A stretch of DNA of 64,000 nucleotides from Devosia oryziradicis (GCF_016698645.1 NZ_CP068047.1:372001-436000), one strand, 5' to 3'; shown: positions 18,363 through 27,344, counted from the first letter of the stretch. A program made the numbers and translations. Notes: generated from the letters alone by a model not told the origin.

Positions 18363-18412
18363 TTGACAATCCCCGCGTGCCCGTATATTACTTAAGCACA
18401 AGATTAAGTAAT
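18363..18412 (+). promoter_or_regulatory. Promoter with overlapping palindromic operator for the DHFR-like gene
   Basis: TTGACA at 18363-18368 is a consensus -35 box, with TATTAC 17 bases downstream (or TATATT 15 bases downstream) as -10 candidates. A perfect 9-bp inverted repeat, ATTACTTAA / TTAAGTAAT with an 8-nt spacer (18387-18412), covers the -10 and the likely start site. This is a classic repressor layout. The AT-rich half-sites resemble ArsR- or MarR-type operators, but no such regulator gene is adjacent. Confidence 0.65.
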
Positions 18413-18424
18413 GCGAGGCCGCAG

Positions 18425-19033
18425 ATGACCCAGCACGTCCATGCGCATATGAGCCTGTCGCTCGATGGCATCGGCACCGGCGTGAACCAGAGCCGTGAAA
18501 AGCCATTTGGCGACGGGATGGAGGGGGAGCCGCTGCATCGCTGGATGTTCGAGGATGGCGACAATAACCGGGCCGAAATCGACGCCATCTGCGACTATGG
18601 CGCCTTCATCATGGGCCGGAACATGTTCGCTGCGCCCGGCCCCGACGCGTGGGAGCCGGAATGGAAAGGCTGGTGGGGCCCCAATCCGCCCTACCACGCA
18701 CCGGTTTTCGTGCTGACCCACCACCAGCGCCCGCCCATCGAAATGGAGGGCGGCACGGTGTTTCACTTCGTCACCGAGGGGCCCGAAGTGGCGCTGTCCA
18801 AAGCCCGCGCCGCGGCAGGCCAACGCAACCTCGTGGTTGCCGGCGGGGTCAGCACGCTGCGCCACTATCTCAACCGCGGGGATGTCGACTTCGTGCACCT
18901 GCAGATTGCGCCGGTGGTGCTGGGCCGGGGTGAGCGTCTCTGGGACGGATTGACGGCAAAGCTGGAACCGATCGGGGCGCGCGCCACCCGGTTCGCCACC
19001 CACATGGACTATCGGGTCAGCAAGGCGGACTGA
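18425..19033 (+). CDS. Dihydrofolate reductase-like (RibD C-terminal domain) protein
   Basis: A 202-residue protein of the RibD_C/DHFR-like fold: HAHMSLSLDGIGTG at the N-terminus, GAFIMGRNMF in the nucleotide-binding region, VFVLTHHQRPPI, then NLVVAGGVSTLRHYL and VDFVHLQIAPVVLGRG. Family members are NADPH-dependent reductases of unknown substrate, related to the riboflavin pathway reductase but not replacing it. The ATG at 18425 is used; the in-frame extension runs through the palindromic operator. It is separated from rutR by 74 bp with its own promoter, so it is not part of the pyrimidine operon. It is convergent with the diguanylate cyclase gene, 5 bp apart. Confidence 0.85.
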   Translation: MTQHVHAHMSLSLDGIGTGVNQSREKPFGDGMEGEPLHRWMFEDGDNNRAEIDAICDYGAFIMGRNMFAAPGPDAWEPEWKGWWGPNPPYHAPVFVLTHHQRPPIEMEGGTVFHFVTEGPEVALSKARAAAGQRNLVVAGGVSTLRHYLNRGDVDFVHLQIAPVVLGRGERLWDGLTAKLEPIGARATRFATHMDYRVSKAD

Positions 19034-19038
19034 CGCGG

Positions 19039-20115
19039 TCAGGCTGGCAATAGAGACAAGGGCAACAGGCCCGCCGCACGGGCCGGCTCGTCACCGGCAA
19101 AGTGGTAGCGGCTGCCGGGGCGGGACTTGGCGCGGTAGAGGGCGGCATCGGCGGCGCCCATCAAGGTCGCGGGCGGCAGGCCCAGATCGCCGGAGGGCAC
19201 GATGCCCAGACTCACGCCGACGCGGACGCTTTCGCCTGTGATCAGGATGGGCTGCTCGATAGCGGCAATGCAACGACGGGCCAGTGCCGTCAGGGTGTCC
19301 CTGTCGACCCTGGTGGTACTGAGCAAGGCAAACTCGTCGCCTCCCAACCGGGCCAGCAGGTCTGCTCCCTCGACCAGCGACGACAGCCGGGAACCGACGG
19401 TGCGCAGCACGTCGTCGCCAGCCGCGTGGCCATGGACGTCGTTCACCTGCTTGAAGCGGTCGAGATCGAACAATACAAGGGCAAAAGGCTCCTCGGCGGC
19501 AGCCATGTCGGCCAGGACCGTATCAAAGGCCAGCCGATTGGCGAGGCCGGTCAGGGCATCGCTGCGCGACTGCCGGTGCGCCAGACGGCGCTGGCGCTCG
19601 ATATCGCCTACCACCCGGCGCAGCTGGATAAGCACGGTCAGCACCAGCAGCAGCATGCCCCCGATTATAGGCAGGCGGATTGGCGCAAAGCGCAGCAGGA
19701 CCTGCTCGGCCGTGTTGGCCCGCGTCCAGGTGAGGTAGCTGCCGGATGGTCCCTGCCCGGCCAGAAGTGGAATCTGCTGCAGCCGCGCATCGGCAATCAG
19801 CTCGTAGCTGAGGTGAGCCCCTTCAAGGCCGCCGACCTGGCCGATCAGGGCGACGTCGTCGTCGGATAGGGCGCCTTTGGCAGACAGCGCGTCGATGGCA
19901 TTGGCGGCCCGCAGCCGCTCGGCGGCCAGGCTGGTCTCGTCAAGGTTCCGCGCGACCTGGAATGCCGTTATCACCAAGAGCGCGGCGGCCACGACCAGCC
20001 CAATGGCGCAAAGCAGCACCAGCCGGCCGATGGTCCTCATGCCATGATGTTCGTCCCGATGCCCTGCCGCGGTTGCGGTCGGGGTGCCGGGCCGATCGAA
20101 AGATTGCGTAAACAT
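19039..20115 (-). CDS. Membrane-bound diguanylate cyclase (GGDEF)
   Basis: A 358-residue protein: cytoplasmic start, membrane helices at about 30-52 and 148-166, a ~95-residue periplasmic sensor region between them, and a GGDEF domain from about residue 180. The active motif is LGGDEF (residues 258-262), with the upstream signature DALTGLANRLAFD and metal/substrate residues in LVLFDLDRFKQVND. It should make cyclic di-GMP. The inhibitory I-site (RxxD five residues before the motif) is not intact: the positions read EGAD, so product inhibition may be weak. The periplasmic part shows no recognised sensor domain. There is no EAL domain. Confidence 0.9.
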   Translation of the reverse strand: MFTQSFDRPGTPTATAAGHRDEHHGMRTIGRLVLLCAIGLVVAAALLVITAFQVARNLDETSLAAERLRAANAIDALSAKGALSDDDVALIGQVGGLEGAHLSYELIADARLQQIPLLAGQGPSGSYLTWTRANTAEQVLLRFAPIRLPIIGGMLLLVLTVLIQLRRVVGDIERQRRLAHRQSRSDALTGLANRLAFDTVLADMAAAEEPFALVLFDLDRFKQVNDVHGHAAGDDVLRTVGSRLSSLVEGADLLARLGGDEFALLSTTRVDRDTLTALARRCIAAIEQPILITGESVRVGVSLGIVPSGDLGLPPATLMGAADAALYRAKSRPGSRYHFAGDEPARAAGLLPLSLLPA

Positions 20116-20552
20116 GCCTGCGTCCTAAGCCGGGCCAGTGTGCACCGCCACAGATTGGCAAAGTGTTATCGCCGGTCCGGGAACGGGGTGAGCGGCTGCC
20201 GCAATCACGCCATATATCGCGTATCGGCCGCCCCGAATTGATCGAATTCGGTCGCGGAACCTCAAAAATGTGCCAGTTCGGGACATTGTGAATGCAACCG
20301 TGACCGCATCGCCACACTGCGCAAGCTGGTTCTCTCAAGACACCAATTGTTTTGTCATCAGGCGTCAGAACGCCGAAATCGGAGATTCATTTTCTCCAAT
20401 GCACGCTGCTCGGTCGCTTGCAGTGAAGCAGTAGAGCCGCATTTGGTGCGGCAATCACGCAACAGGCAGGGCTCTGCGGCCAGTTCTGCCCAATATGGGC
20501 ACATTGTGGCCCGCTGCGCCCATTAGTCAGCACCTCACCTTAACTGAAGTGA
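20116..20552. other. Intergenic gap, no gene seen
   Basis: These 437 bp separate the divergent diguanylate cyclase and RlpA-like genes. I see no convincing reading frame, RNA or named motif. Short similar strings recur (GCAATCACGC at about 20203 and 20451), and the composition is less GC-rich than the genes. It probably holds both promoters. Confidence 0.5.
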
Positions 20553-20915
20553 GTGCCTAGTTTGATTAGAAAAGCCGTTTCCGTCGTCGCAGTTGCTGCA
20601 ACTTTTCTCACCCTTTCCACTGCAGCCTTTGCCCAATGCGGCGGCGCCTCCTGGTACGGTCCCGGTTTCAACGGGAAGCGGGCAGCGTCGGGAGAAATCT
20701 TCAACGAGAACGCCATGACGGCGGCGCATCGTTCCCTCCCCTTCGGCACCAAGGTCACCGTTACCGACCAGCGGACCGGCCGGGAAATCCAGGTGACCAT
20801 CAATGACCGTGGACCGTTTCACGGCAGCCGGATCATCGATCTGAGCAAGGCGGCAGCCACCGAGCTGGGCTTCCGCAATCGCGGCACGACATCGGTCTGC
20901 ATCAGCGCGCTCTGA
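20553..20915 (+). CDS. RlpA-like septal ring / DPBB domain lipoprotein-type protein
   Basis: A 120-residue exported protein. The signal peptide runs from about residue 4 to AFAQC, and the rest is a double-psi beta-barrel: GGASWYGPGFNGKRAASGE, MTAAHRSLPFGTKVTV, INDRGPFHGSRIIDLSKAAA. These are the RlpA signatures, including the Asp of NDRGP. RlpA proteins bind or cleave denuded glycan strands at the septum. This short form has only the barrel and no SPOR domain. The start is a GTG at 20553; a TTG 9 bp downstream is possible. A terminator follows. Confidence 0.88.
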   Translation: MPSLIRKAVSVVAVAATFLTLSTAAFAQCGGASWYGPGFNGKRAASGEIFNENAMTAAHRSLPFGTKVTVTDQRTGREIQVTINDRGPFHGSRIIDLSKAAATELGFRNRGTTSVCISAL

Positions 20916-20945
20916 TTTCCGAACGAAATCCAACGCCAGACGAAC

Positions 20946-20974
20946 AGGGCCGTCCCACCGGGGCGGCCCTTTCG
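20946..20974 (+). terminator. Intrinsic terminator after the RlpA-like gene
   Basis: An 11-bp stem with one wobble pair (AGGGCCGTCCC / GGGGCGGCCCT) is followed by TTTCGCTT. It lies 30 bp after the stop, between convergent genes. Confidence 0.75.
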
Positions 20975-20978
20975 CTTG

Positions 20979-21941
20979 TCAACGCAGGCCAAGCGCCTCG
21001 ATGGCGGCCACCTGGTCGGGATCGAGCACACCCTGCCGTTCGGCCACCAGGGCCTGGTCGAGCTCGGCGACATTCTTGACGCCCAGCACCAGCGTATCGA
21101 CGCCCTCGATCCCCAGGGCATAGCGATGCGCGACGATGGCGGGGTCCTCGCCCCATTGCGCGCACAGCTCCCGGAAGGGGGCAGCGCGGTGGAAGTCGGC
21201 CGAGGTCGGCGAATTATCCGCCCGGTCGAGGCCCGAGGTCAGGGCACCGGCCTGCACGGCGCGCACACCCATGACGCCGACGCCGGCGGCCTTGGCCGCG
21301 GCGATAACATCGCGCGGGCGCGGGGCGAGGCCAGTGCCGTTCATCTCCCCGGGGCTGTCAAGCAGGTTGGCAATGGCCTGTACGGCCACCGGCAGCAGAC
21401 CGGATGACATCGCGTCGATGGTGGCGGCGGCGTGATTGATGCCGGTGATGCCCCAGTGGCCGATCAGCCCGTCCTCCACCAGCCGTGCGAAAGCCGGTCG
21501 CACGGCAGAGCGATAGAGCGACAGGGCGGTGGAGCGTTCGTCGCGTGGCGGCTGGCCGGCTGGGTAGTGGAAGTCATCGGGCCGGATTTCGCTATGCAGC
21601 AGCATGATGTCGACGCGCTCGAGCCGCATGTCCTTCAGGCTGGATTCCAGTGAACGGCGCAGCCGCGGATAGACCTCGTCCTCGGGAACCGTGCCCAGGC
21701 TGTACTTGGTGGTAACGCGAACGCCCCTGGGCAGCTTGCCTTCGAAGGCGCGGCCGATCCTGGCCTCGCAGATCTTGTATCCCGGCGCGGCGTCGATGAG
21801 ATCAATGCCGTTGTCGACGGCGTGCCGCAGGGTTGCCACGGCATCGTCCTCCGAAGTTGGGCCCCAGACCTGGCCGATGCCGCCGCCGCCCAGGGTCAGG
21901 CGGCTCACCGGTCCGAAAGCGCCGAGTGTGTTGCTTTGCAT
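20979..21941 (-). CDS. Aldo/keto reductase
   Basis: A 320-residue NADPH-dependent oxidoreductase with the AKR tetrad visible: Asp and Tyr in GIDLIDAAPGYKICEARIG, Lys in VTTKYSLG, His in VDIMLLHSE. Loops resemble the galactose/arabinose dehydrogenase-like branch, but the substrate cannot be set from sequence. The ATG at 21941 follows GGAGAA; a longer in-frame start would overlap the upstream gene and reads as Arg-rich nonsense. It lies 14 bp downstream of a second, diverged aldo/keto reductase in one operon with a DUF1127 gene, divergent from a LysR regulator that may control it. Confidence 0.92.
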   Translation of the reverse strand: MQSNTLGAFGPVSRLTLGGGGIGQVWGPTSEDDAVATLRHAVDNGIDLIDAAPGYKICEARIGRAFEGKLPRGVRVTTKYSLGTVPEDEVYPRLRRSLESSLKDMRLERVDIMLLHSEIRPDDFHYPAGQPPRDERSTALSLYRSAVRPAFARLVEDGLIGHWGITGINHAAATIDAMSSGLLPVAVQAIANLLDSPGEMNGTGLAPRPRDVIAAAKAAGVGVMGVRAVQAGALTSGLDRADNSPTSADFHRAAPFRELCAQWGEDPAIVAHRYALGIEGVDTLVLGVKNVAELDQALVAERQGVLDPDQVAAIEALGLR

Positions 21942-21955
21942 GCTGGTTCTCCGGT

Positions 21956-22942
21956 TCAGGCTGCGGTGTCGAGCCGATGCATCTGCTCGGGTGTCAGTTT
22001 GAGTGCGGCGGCGCCGAGATTCTCGGCAAGCTGCTCCTGGTTGGAAACCGCCATCAGGGGGATGATGGCCGGTGTGGAACACATCATCCAGGCAAGGACA
22101 ACCTGGCCGGCGGTGGCGCCCAGTTCTGCCGCCACCGCGTCCAGAGCGACGCGCCGCCTCGCATTATCCTCGGTGCGGATTTCGGCGCCCATTTTCTCAG
22201 GGTGGTGATAGGCGCCGCGCAGCAGGGGCGAATAGGCGATGACGCGGAATTCGGGGTTGAAGCGAATATAGTCGAGATGCTGGCCGCGCAACCCGCCCTC
22301 GGTGCCCCAGCCGCCGCGCAGGCCCATGGTCGCGTTACGCTTGAGGTCGGAGTCCGGACGCGGGCGGAAGTAACTGAAGTGCTGCTGCAGCCCGACATAT
22401 TCAGGGAAGCCCAGCTGGCGGCTGAGCTGCCGCGCCCGCTCGATGCGCCAGACGGTATGGTTGGAACAGGCGATTGCCCGCACCTTTCCCGACCGGACGA
22501 CGGCATCGAACCCGGCCAGGGTTTCCTCCAGTGGCGTGGTGCGGTCGTCGATATGGGCATAGTAGAGATCGACATAATCGGTGCCAAGGCGGCGCAGGGA
22601 ATCCTCGATGTCCCGAATAATCGTCTCCTTGCCCAGGCCCTGGATGTCCTCGAGTCCGGCACCGGGGCGGCTCGGCAAGGCGCCGGTCTTGGTGGCGATC
22701 ACGAGATCGTCGCGCCGGCCCCGATCTTTCAGCCAGCGGCCGAGCAATTCCTCGCTGGCGCCCGACCGCCCGTTGGCGGGCCAGAAGGCATAGTTGTTGG
22801 AGGTGTCGATGAAGTTGCCACCTTCGGCAACGAAGCCATCGAGCAGGCGGTGCGAGGTCGCCTCCTCGGTGGTGGTGCCGAACAGCATGGCGCCGAGCGA
22901 GAGGCTCGAAACCGAAAGCGGGCCCAGTGTGGTGCGGTCCAT
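21956..22942 (-). CDS. Aldo/keto reductase (second, diverged)
   Basis: A 328-residue AKR. Asp and Tyr occur in GNFIDTSNNYAFW, Lys in LVIATKTG, His in VDLYYAHIDD, and the cofactor end in SNQEQLAENLGAAALKL. It is only distantly related to its downstream neighbour, so this is not a recent duplication. The ATG at 22942 has GAGGAA 7 bases upstream; the ATG six codons earlier is less favourable. It lies 11 bp after the DUF1127 gene. The substrate is unknown, probably small aldehydes or sugars. Confidence 0.92.
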   Translation of the reverse strand: MDRTTLGPLSVSSLSLGAMLFGTTTEEATSHRLLDGFVAEGGNFIDTSNNYAFWPANGRSGASEELLGRWLKDRGRRDDLVIATKTGALPSRPGAGLEDIQGLGKETIIRDIEDSLRRLGTDYVDLYYAHIDDRTTPLEETLAGFDAVVRSGKVRAIACSNHTVWRIERARQLSRQLGFPEYVGLQQHFSYFRPRPDSDLKRNATMGLRGGWGTEGGLRGQHLDYIRFNPEFRVIAYSPLLRGAYHHPEKMGAEIRTEDNARRRVALDAVAAELGATAGQVVLAWMMCSTPAIIPLMAVSNQEQLAENLGAAALKLTPEQMHRLDTAA

Positions 22943-22953
22943 GTTGCGCTTCC

Positions 22954-23106
22954 TCAGCAATCGGCGGCGGCGGCGACGAAGCAGGCGATGTCGTCGCGGC
23001 TGGTGCCGACATCGTTCAGCAGGCGATCGTCCAGCGTGTGCAGCTTGCGGATGGCAATGCGGCGCAGGCGCCAGTCGGTGAATTTCCGGGTCAGGGGTTC
23101 GAACAT
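22954..23106 (-). CDS. DUF1127 small protein
   Basis: A 50-residue basic protein beginning MFEPLTRKFTDWRLRRIAIRK with the DUF1127 core LHTLDDRLLNDVGTSRDDI. DUF1127 (YjiS-like) proteins are abundant in Alphaproteobacteria; some act as small RNA-binding or phosphate/carbon-stress proteins in Agrobacterium and Rhodobacter. The ATG at 23106 follows AGGAGAT, a strong site, so I reject the ATG ten codons upstream. It is the first gene of the unit with the two aldo/keto reductases. Confidence 0.88.
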   Translation of the reverse strand: MFEPLTRKFTDWRLRRIAIRKLHTLDDRLLNDVGTSRDDIACFVAAAADC

Positions 23107-23286
23107 TTCGTATCTCCTAGCGAGCGGCCAAAGCATGCCTTGCCGAAACCCGTCGGTTCCGGATTTGCAGGTTTGGCGGTATCGGTTGGCATGACGGCGT
23201 TTCGGAGCGCCGCTGGAACAAACATTGCTTATTCTGCGGGGGCTTCGCTATAGTCGAGAGTGCAAGGAACTTTGCAGAAATGAAAA

Positions 23287-24156
23287 ATGGACTTCAGTTG
23301 GGATGACCTGAGGCTGTTTCTCGATGTGGCGCGGCTGGGCGGACTGAGTGCCGCGACGGAGACGACGCGGCTCAGCGCCGCGACGCTGGGCCGGCGCGTC
23401 ACGGCGCTGGAAAGGCAGGTGGGCGAGCCGCTGTTTCATCGCAGCCAGGCGGGCTACCGCCTGACCCAGGCGGGCGAGGACCTGCTGGAGCGGGCCGAGG
23501 ACGTGGAAGCGGCCATGCTGTCGCTCAAGCGCTGGAAGGAAGGCGCGCTGGGCGAACGGGTCGTGCGTCTCTCGGCTGGTTCGTGGACATCGGCCTTCGT
23601 TGCCAGCCATATCGGCGATATCTGGACGGTCGAGGATCGCTTCGGCCTCGAATTGGTGACCGCCAATCTCAAGGTCGATATCGGTCGGCGCAATGCAGAC
23701 CTGGGCATCCGCAACCAGCGGCCGACCGAACAGTGGCTGGCGGGACGGCTGCTCGGACGGGTGGCCTATGCGATCTATTCCGGCGTCAACCTGATCAATG
23801 GCATCAAGGCCGGCTATTTTGTCGGCATTGCCGGAGAAGCCGGGCAGACCCATTCGGCCCGCTGGATCGAGGCGCGGCATGGCGACCGCATCGCGGTGCG
23901 CGGGAATGATACGATGAGCGTGCGCGAACTGGTGGCCAGTGGAGCGGGGCTGTCGGTCTTTCCCTGCTTTGCCGGCGACAGCGACCCCCGGCTGGTCCGG
24001 GTCGCCCCGCCCATTGCCGAACTCGAAACCGACCAATGGCTGGTGAGCCATCACGAGGAACGGCACGAGCCGGCCGTGCATGCTGTGGCCGACCGTATCG
24101 CCGCGCTGATGAAACGCCATGGAGCATTGTTTCGCGGCGAGATGCGGCGGGGGTGA
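23287..24156 (+). CDS. LysR family transcriptional regulator
   Basis: A 289-residue protein with an N-terminal winged HTH (WDDLRLFLDVARLGGLSAA, then LGRRVTALERQVGEPLFHR) and a periplasmic-binding-like effector domain. It is divergently oriented from the DUF1127-aldo/keto reductase unit across 180 bp, the usual arrangement for a LysR regulator and its target. Inducer unknown. The effector domain is somewhat short, and RHGDRIAVRGNDTMSVRELVASGAG is the conserved late segment. Confidence 0.92.
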   Translation: MDFSWDDLRLFLDVARLGGLSAATETTRLSAATLGRRVTALERQVGEPLFHRSQAGYRLTQAGEDLLERAEDVEAAMLSLKRWKEGALGERVVRLSAGSWTSAFVASHIGDIWTVEDRFGLELVTANLKVDIGRRNADLGIRNQRPTEQWLAGRLLGRVAYAIYSGVNLINGIKAGYFVGIAGEAGQTHSARWIEARHGDRIAVRGNDTMSVRELVASGAGLSVFPCFAGDSDPRLVRVAPPIAELETDQWLVSHHEERHEPAVHAVADRIAALMKRHGALFRGEMRRG

Positions 24157-24282
24157 GGCCTGAGCCGGCCTCGCCAATCTGAAACGTTGCCATTCCGGAA
24201 GCTGCAAAGTGGGCGCGCCCACTCGTTAGCCGTCCCTTAGCATTCGGGCCTTATCATTCGCGCCGGGAATGCAGGAGCCGGG

Positions 24283-24840
24283 ATGAAAGCCGCCGCCTTT
24301 GTCGTCGGGCCTTTGGACGGGCCGGGCGCCGCATTGATGGATCTTGCGCGGAGGCTGAGTTTTTCGGCCGTGCTGCCCTATGCCGGGGTCGCGCGGGCCG
24401 AGCAGCAGACTATTCGCACCCCGGTCTGCTTCTTTCTGTTTGCCGCCGTGCCCGATGTGGCGGAGCTGCGCAGCGTTGCCGAGGCAATCCGCTTCTGCCC
24501 CAGCCGGCGGGTGCGCTTTTCGCCGCTGATCTACTTTTCGGAGAGCCCGTCGGTCGACACGATCAGCCGCTGCATCAACATGGGTTTCGACGACGTCATC
24601 ACCATGCCCTTCACCCGGGCGCGGATCGTCGAGCGGATCGACCGGCAAATCGGCCAGAGCCATATCTACTACGAGACGCCGGGCTATTTCGGCCCCGACC
24701 GCCGCGACCGCGTTACCGCGCCCACGCGGGCAGCCGAAACCCGGTTGGGAGGGCAGTTCCGGCGGCTCGAAATCGTGCGCAACCTCCTGACGGGGGTCAA
24801 TGTGGTGCGCGACGACTTCTACGCCGCCCCCGCTGGCTAG
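24283..24840 (+). CDS. Receiver-like protein without the phosphorylation site
   Basis: A 185-residue protein. Its first ~125 residues look like a degenerate CheY-like domain: hydrophobic strands at the start (AAAFVVGP) and at FSPLIYFSES, then INMGFDDVITMPFTRARIVERI, which mimics the alpha4-beta5-Lys/Pro switch region of response regulators. The aspartate normally at the end of the third strand is replaced by LIYFSES, so normal phosphorylation is unlikely. A distinct tail contains YYETPGYFGPDRRDR. Similar uncharacterised rhizobial proteins exist. Function unknown; a phosphorylation-independent signalling adaptor is possible. Confidence 0.7.
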   Translation: MKAAAFVVGPLDGPGAALMDLARRLSFSAVLPYAGVARAEQQTIRTPVCFFLFAAVPDVAELRSVAEAIRFCPSRRVRFSPLIYFSESPSVDTISRCINMGFDDVITMPFTRARIVERIDRQIGQSHIYYETPGYFGPDRRDRVTAPTRAAETRLGGQFRRLEIVRNLLTGVNVVRDDFYAAPAG

Positions 24841-24962
24841 AGTGTCGCCTGCGACACAATTGCAACGTTGCACAAGAGTTCGGAAAACGTTTCCGCCCGC
24901 TATTTCCCGGGTCATGGTTTTCGCATAGTCTCGCCGGCGTTCTTCCGCGAGTAGTTTCTGCC

Positions 24963-26138
24963 ATGAGATTCGGCATCGACCTGCCGCCCCAGTTCAAGGT
25001 GTTCGGGGCGTTTTTCATTTATTCGTTCTGCATGGGCAGCATGTTCCCGCGCCTGCCGGACATCCAGACCGCAATGGGCGTGGGCGAGGGCCAACTGGGA
25101 CTGGCGCTGATCGGCTCGGCCGTCGGCACGCTGATCTCGCTGACTTTTGCCGGACGCTTCCTTGAAACCATCGGCTATCGCCGCGTCGTGCTGGTTGCCT
25201 TGCCGCTGCTGTCAGCCTGGTACGCGCTGGCCGTATGGGCGCAGGGGCCGCTGATGTTCTTCCTGCTGCTGCTGCCGGTCGGCCTCACCATCGGCTGCAT
25301 CGAGATCATCCTCAATATCGAAGCCGACCGCGTCGAATATGCCATCGGCCGGCGCATCATGAGCCGCGCCCACGCCTTCTGGAGCCTGGGCTTCTTCTCG
25401 GCCGGCATGGTGGGCTCGTTTGTGGCGCAGACGGGACTGCCGGTTCAACTGCACCTGTTATTCATGATCCCGGTCATCGTGCTGGCGACGCTGGTGGTGC
25501 TCGGCCGCTTCGAGGCGGCGCCGCACCGCGCCGGGTCAAGCACCGACGAGACACCGCACTTCGCCCGTCCGACCCTGCCCATCATGATGCTGGTGGCGGT
25601 GTGCCTTTCTGCCATGCTCATGGAAGGCGCCGGGATCGACTGGTCCGCCATCTATATGCGCGACATGTTTGCCGCGACCCCGTTCTGGGCCGGCATTGCC
25701 GTGGCGACGGTCGCCGGCTCGCAGGCCCTTGCCCGCTTCTTCGCCGACGGCTTTGTCGATCGCTACAGCCCCGTGGTGGTGGCGCGCACGCTGCTGGGCA
25801 TTATGGGTGTCGGCATCCTGCTGGTGTTTTTCGCGCCGGCTGGCTGGGTGGCCTATCTGGGCTTTGCCATGATCGGCATCGGCTCGAGCGCGCTATTTCC
25901 GCTGGCCATGTCGGCGGCGGCGCAACAGACCGACCGGTCGGCTGCCGTCAATGTGGCCGCGCTGGCGCAGTTCTCGTTTACGGCATTCCTGCTCGGGCCA
26001 CCCCTCCTGGGCTATATCGGCGAGCATTTCGGCCTTGTCTGGATCTATGGCGTCGGCCTGCCGCTGGTGGTGCTGGGCCTGGTGACGGCGCAGGTGCTTG
26101 AGCCGCGCAAGGCCGGCAAGCAGGTGGCCGCCGAATGA
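24963..26138 (+). CDS. MFS transporter, paralog 1
   Basis: A 391-residue, 12-helix major facilitator protein of the YbjJ-like type. Landmarks shared with its neighbours are MFPRLPDIQTAMGVGEGQLG, IMSRAHAFWSLGFF, GAGIDWSAIYMRDMF and IGSSALFPLAMSAAAQQTDR. Substrate unknown; related carriers move sugars or drugs out or in. It overlaps the next MFS gene by 4 bp. It is the most divergent of the first three in its N-terminal segment. Confidence 0.92.
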   Translation: MRFGIDLPPQFKVFGAFFIYSFCMGSMFPRLPDIQTAMGVGEGQLGLALIGSAVGTLISLTFAGRFLETIGYRRVVLVALPLLSAWYALAVWAQGPLMFFLLLLPVGLTIGCIEIILNIEADRVEYAIGRRIMSRAHAFWSLGFFSAGMVGSFVAQTGLPVQLHLLFMIPVIVLATLVVLGRFEAAPHRAGSSTDETPHFARPTLPIMMLVAVCLSAMLMEGAGIDWSAIYMRDMFAATPFWAGIAVATVAGSQALARFFADGFVDRYSPVVVARTLLGIMGVGILLVFFAPAGWVAYLGFAMIGIGSSALFPLAMSAAAQQTDRSAAVNVAALAQFSFTAFLLGPPLLGYIGEHFGLVWIYGVGLPLVVLGLVTAQVLEPRKAGKQVAAE

Positions 26139-27322
26139 AGATCGCTCCGCAGCACCGGATCTATGCCTGCTTCTTTCTGTTCGCGGTGACGACGGGCGCG
26201 CTGATGGCGCGCCTACCCGATATCCAGCGCCACCTGGGCGTCAGCGAGAGCCAGCTGGGCCTGACCATGATCGGCATGTCGATCGGCTCGCTGATTTCCC
26301 TGACCTTCGGCGCTTCGGTCATCGAAAAGTTCGGCGTGCGCACCACTGCCTTCTTTACCGTGCTCGGACCGGCGCTACTGTTTGCCACCATCCCGTGGCT
26401 GGGGGTGGCGCCGGCGGTGTTCGCGGTCCTGTTCGCCACCGGGCTCTTGTCCGGGGCGCTCGAGATCAATCTCAATGTCGAAATCGACCGGCTTGAGATG
26501 CATACGGGCGGGCGGTTCATGAACCGGGCGCATGGTTTCTGGAGTGTCGGCTTTTTCATCACCGCCCTGGTGGGTGCCGGCATCCGCCAGTCCGGCCTTT
26601 CGGTCGAGGCGCATCTGGGGCTGATTGCCGCCTTCGTCGTCCTAGTGGGCGGCAACATGATCTGGGGCATCGTGCCGGCGCCGGCGCCGCTGCGGACGCA
26701 ATCGGAGAACACCCACCGCATTGCCTTCCCGCATTGGGGGCTGCTGCCGCTCTGCCTCATCGGTTTTGCCGCATTCCTCGTGGAGGGCGCGGGCATCGAC
26801 TGGTCGGCCATCTATATGCGCGACGTGTTCGCCGCCGAGCCCTTCGTGGGCGGCATGGGGCTGACGCTGTTTGCCGGCTTCATGGCGGCGATGCGCCTTG
26901 GGGCCGACCCGATCGTGGCCCGCTTCGGACCCCGGCTGGTCGCCATGGTCCTGCTCAGCATTGCCAGCGTGGGCGTGTTGATGGTTGGCTATGCGCCAAT
27001 ACCGGAAATGGCGCTGGCGGGCTTCGCGCTGATGGGCATCGGCTGTTCGGCGGTCTATCCGCTGGCGGTCTCCGCAGCGGCGCAGCGCACCGACCGGCCC
27101 GCGGCGGTCAATGTCGCCGCACTCGGACAGGTGAGCTTCGTCGTCTTCTTCCTCGCCCCGCCGCTGCTCGGCTTTGTCGCCGAATATCTGGGCATCCGCA
27201 ATTCCTACCTCGTCTGCCTGCCGCTGCTGCTGGCGGGGCTGTGGGCGTCGAGCTTTGCGCTCGGCAACCGCGAGGTGGATATGCCCCATGGCGTGCCGCC
27301 GGAACCCAGCCCGCAGGGCTGA
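26135..27322 (+). CDS. MFS transporter, paralog 2
   Basis: A 395-residue, 12-helix carrier closely related to its neighbours: ARLPDIQRHLGVSESQLG, FMNRAHGFWSVGFF, GAGIDWSAIYMRDVF, GCSAVYPLAVSAAAQRTDR. The start ATG overlaps the end of the previous gene (ATGA), so the two are translationally coupled. A hydrophilic tail of about 20 residues ends the protein. A 109-bp gap with a strong hairpin separates it from the third copy. Confidence 0.93.
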   Translation: MKIAPQHRIYACFFLFAVTTGALMARLPDIQRHLGVSESQLGLTMIGMSIGSLISLTFGASVIEKFGVRTTAFFTVLGPALLFATIPWLGVAPAVFAVLFATGLLSGALEINLNVEIDRLEMHTGGRFMNRAHGFWSVGFFITALVGAGIRQSGLSVEAHLGLIAAFVVLVGGNMIWGIVPAPAPLRTQSENTHRIAFPHWGLLPLCLIGFAAFLVEGAGIDWSAIYMRDVFAAEPFVGGMGLTLFAGFMAAMRLGADPIVARFGPRLVAMVLLSIASVGVLMVGYAPIPEMALAGFALMGIGCSAVYPLAVSAAAQRTDRPAAVNVAALGQVSFVVFFLAPPLLGFVAEYLGIRNSYLVCLPLLLAGLWASSFALGNREVDMPHGVPPEPSPQG

Positions 27323-27344
27323 GCGGCACCCCTCCTGCTGACAC

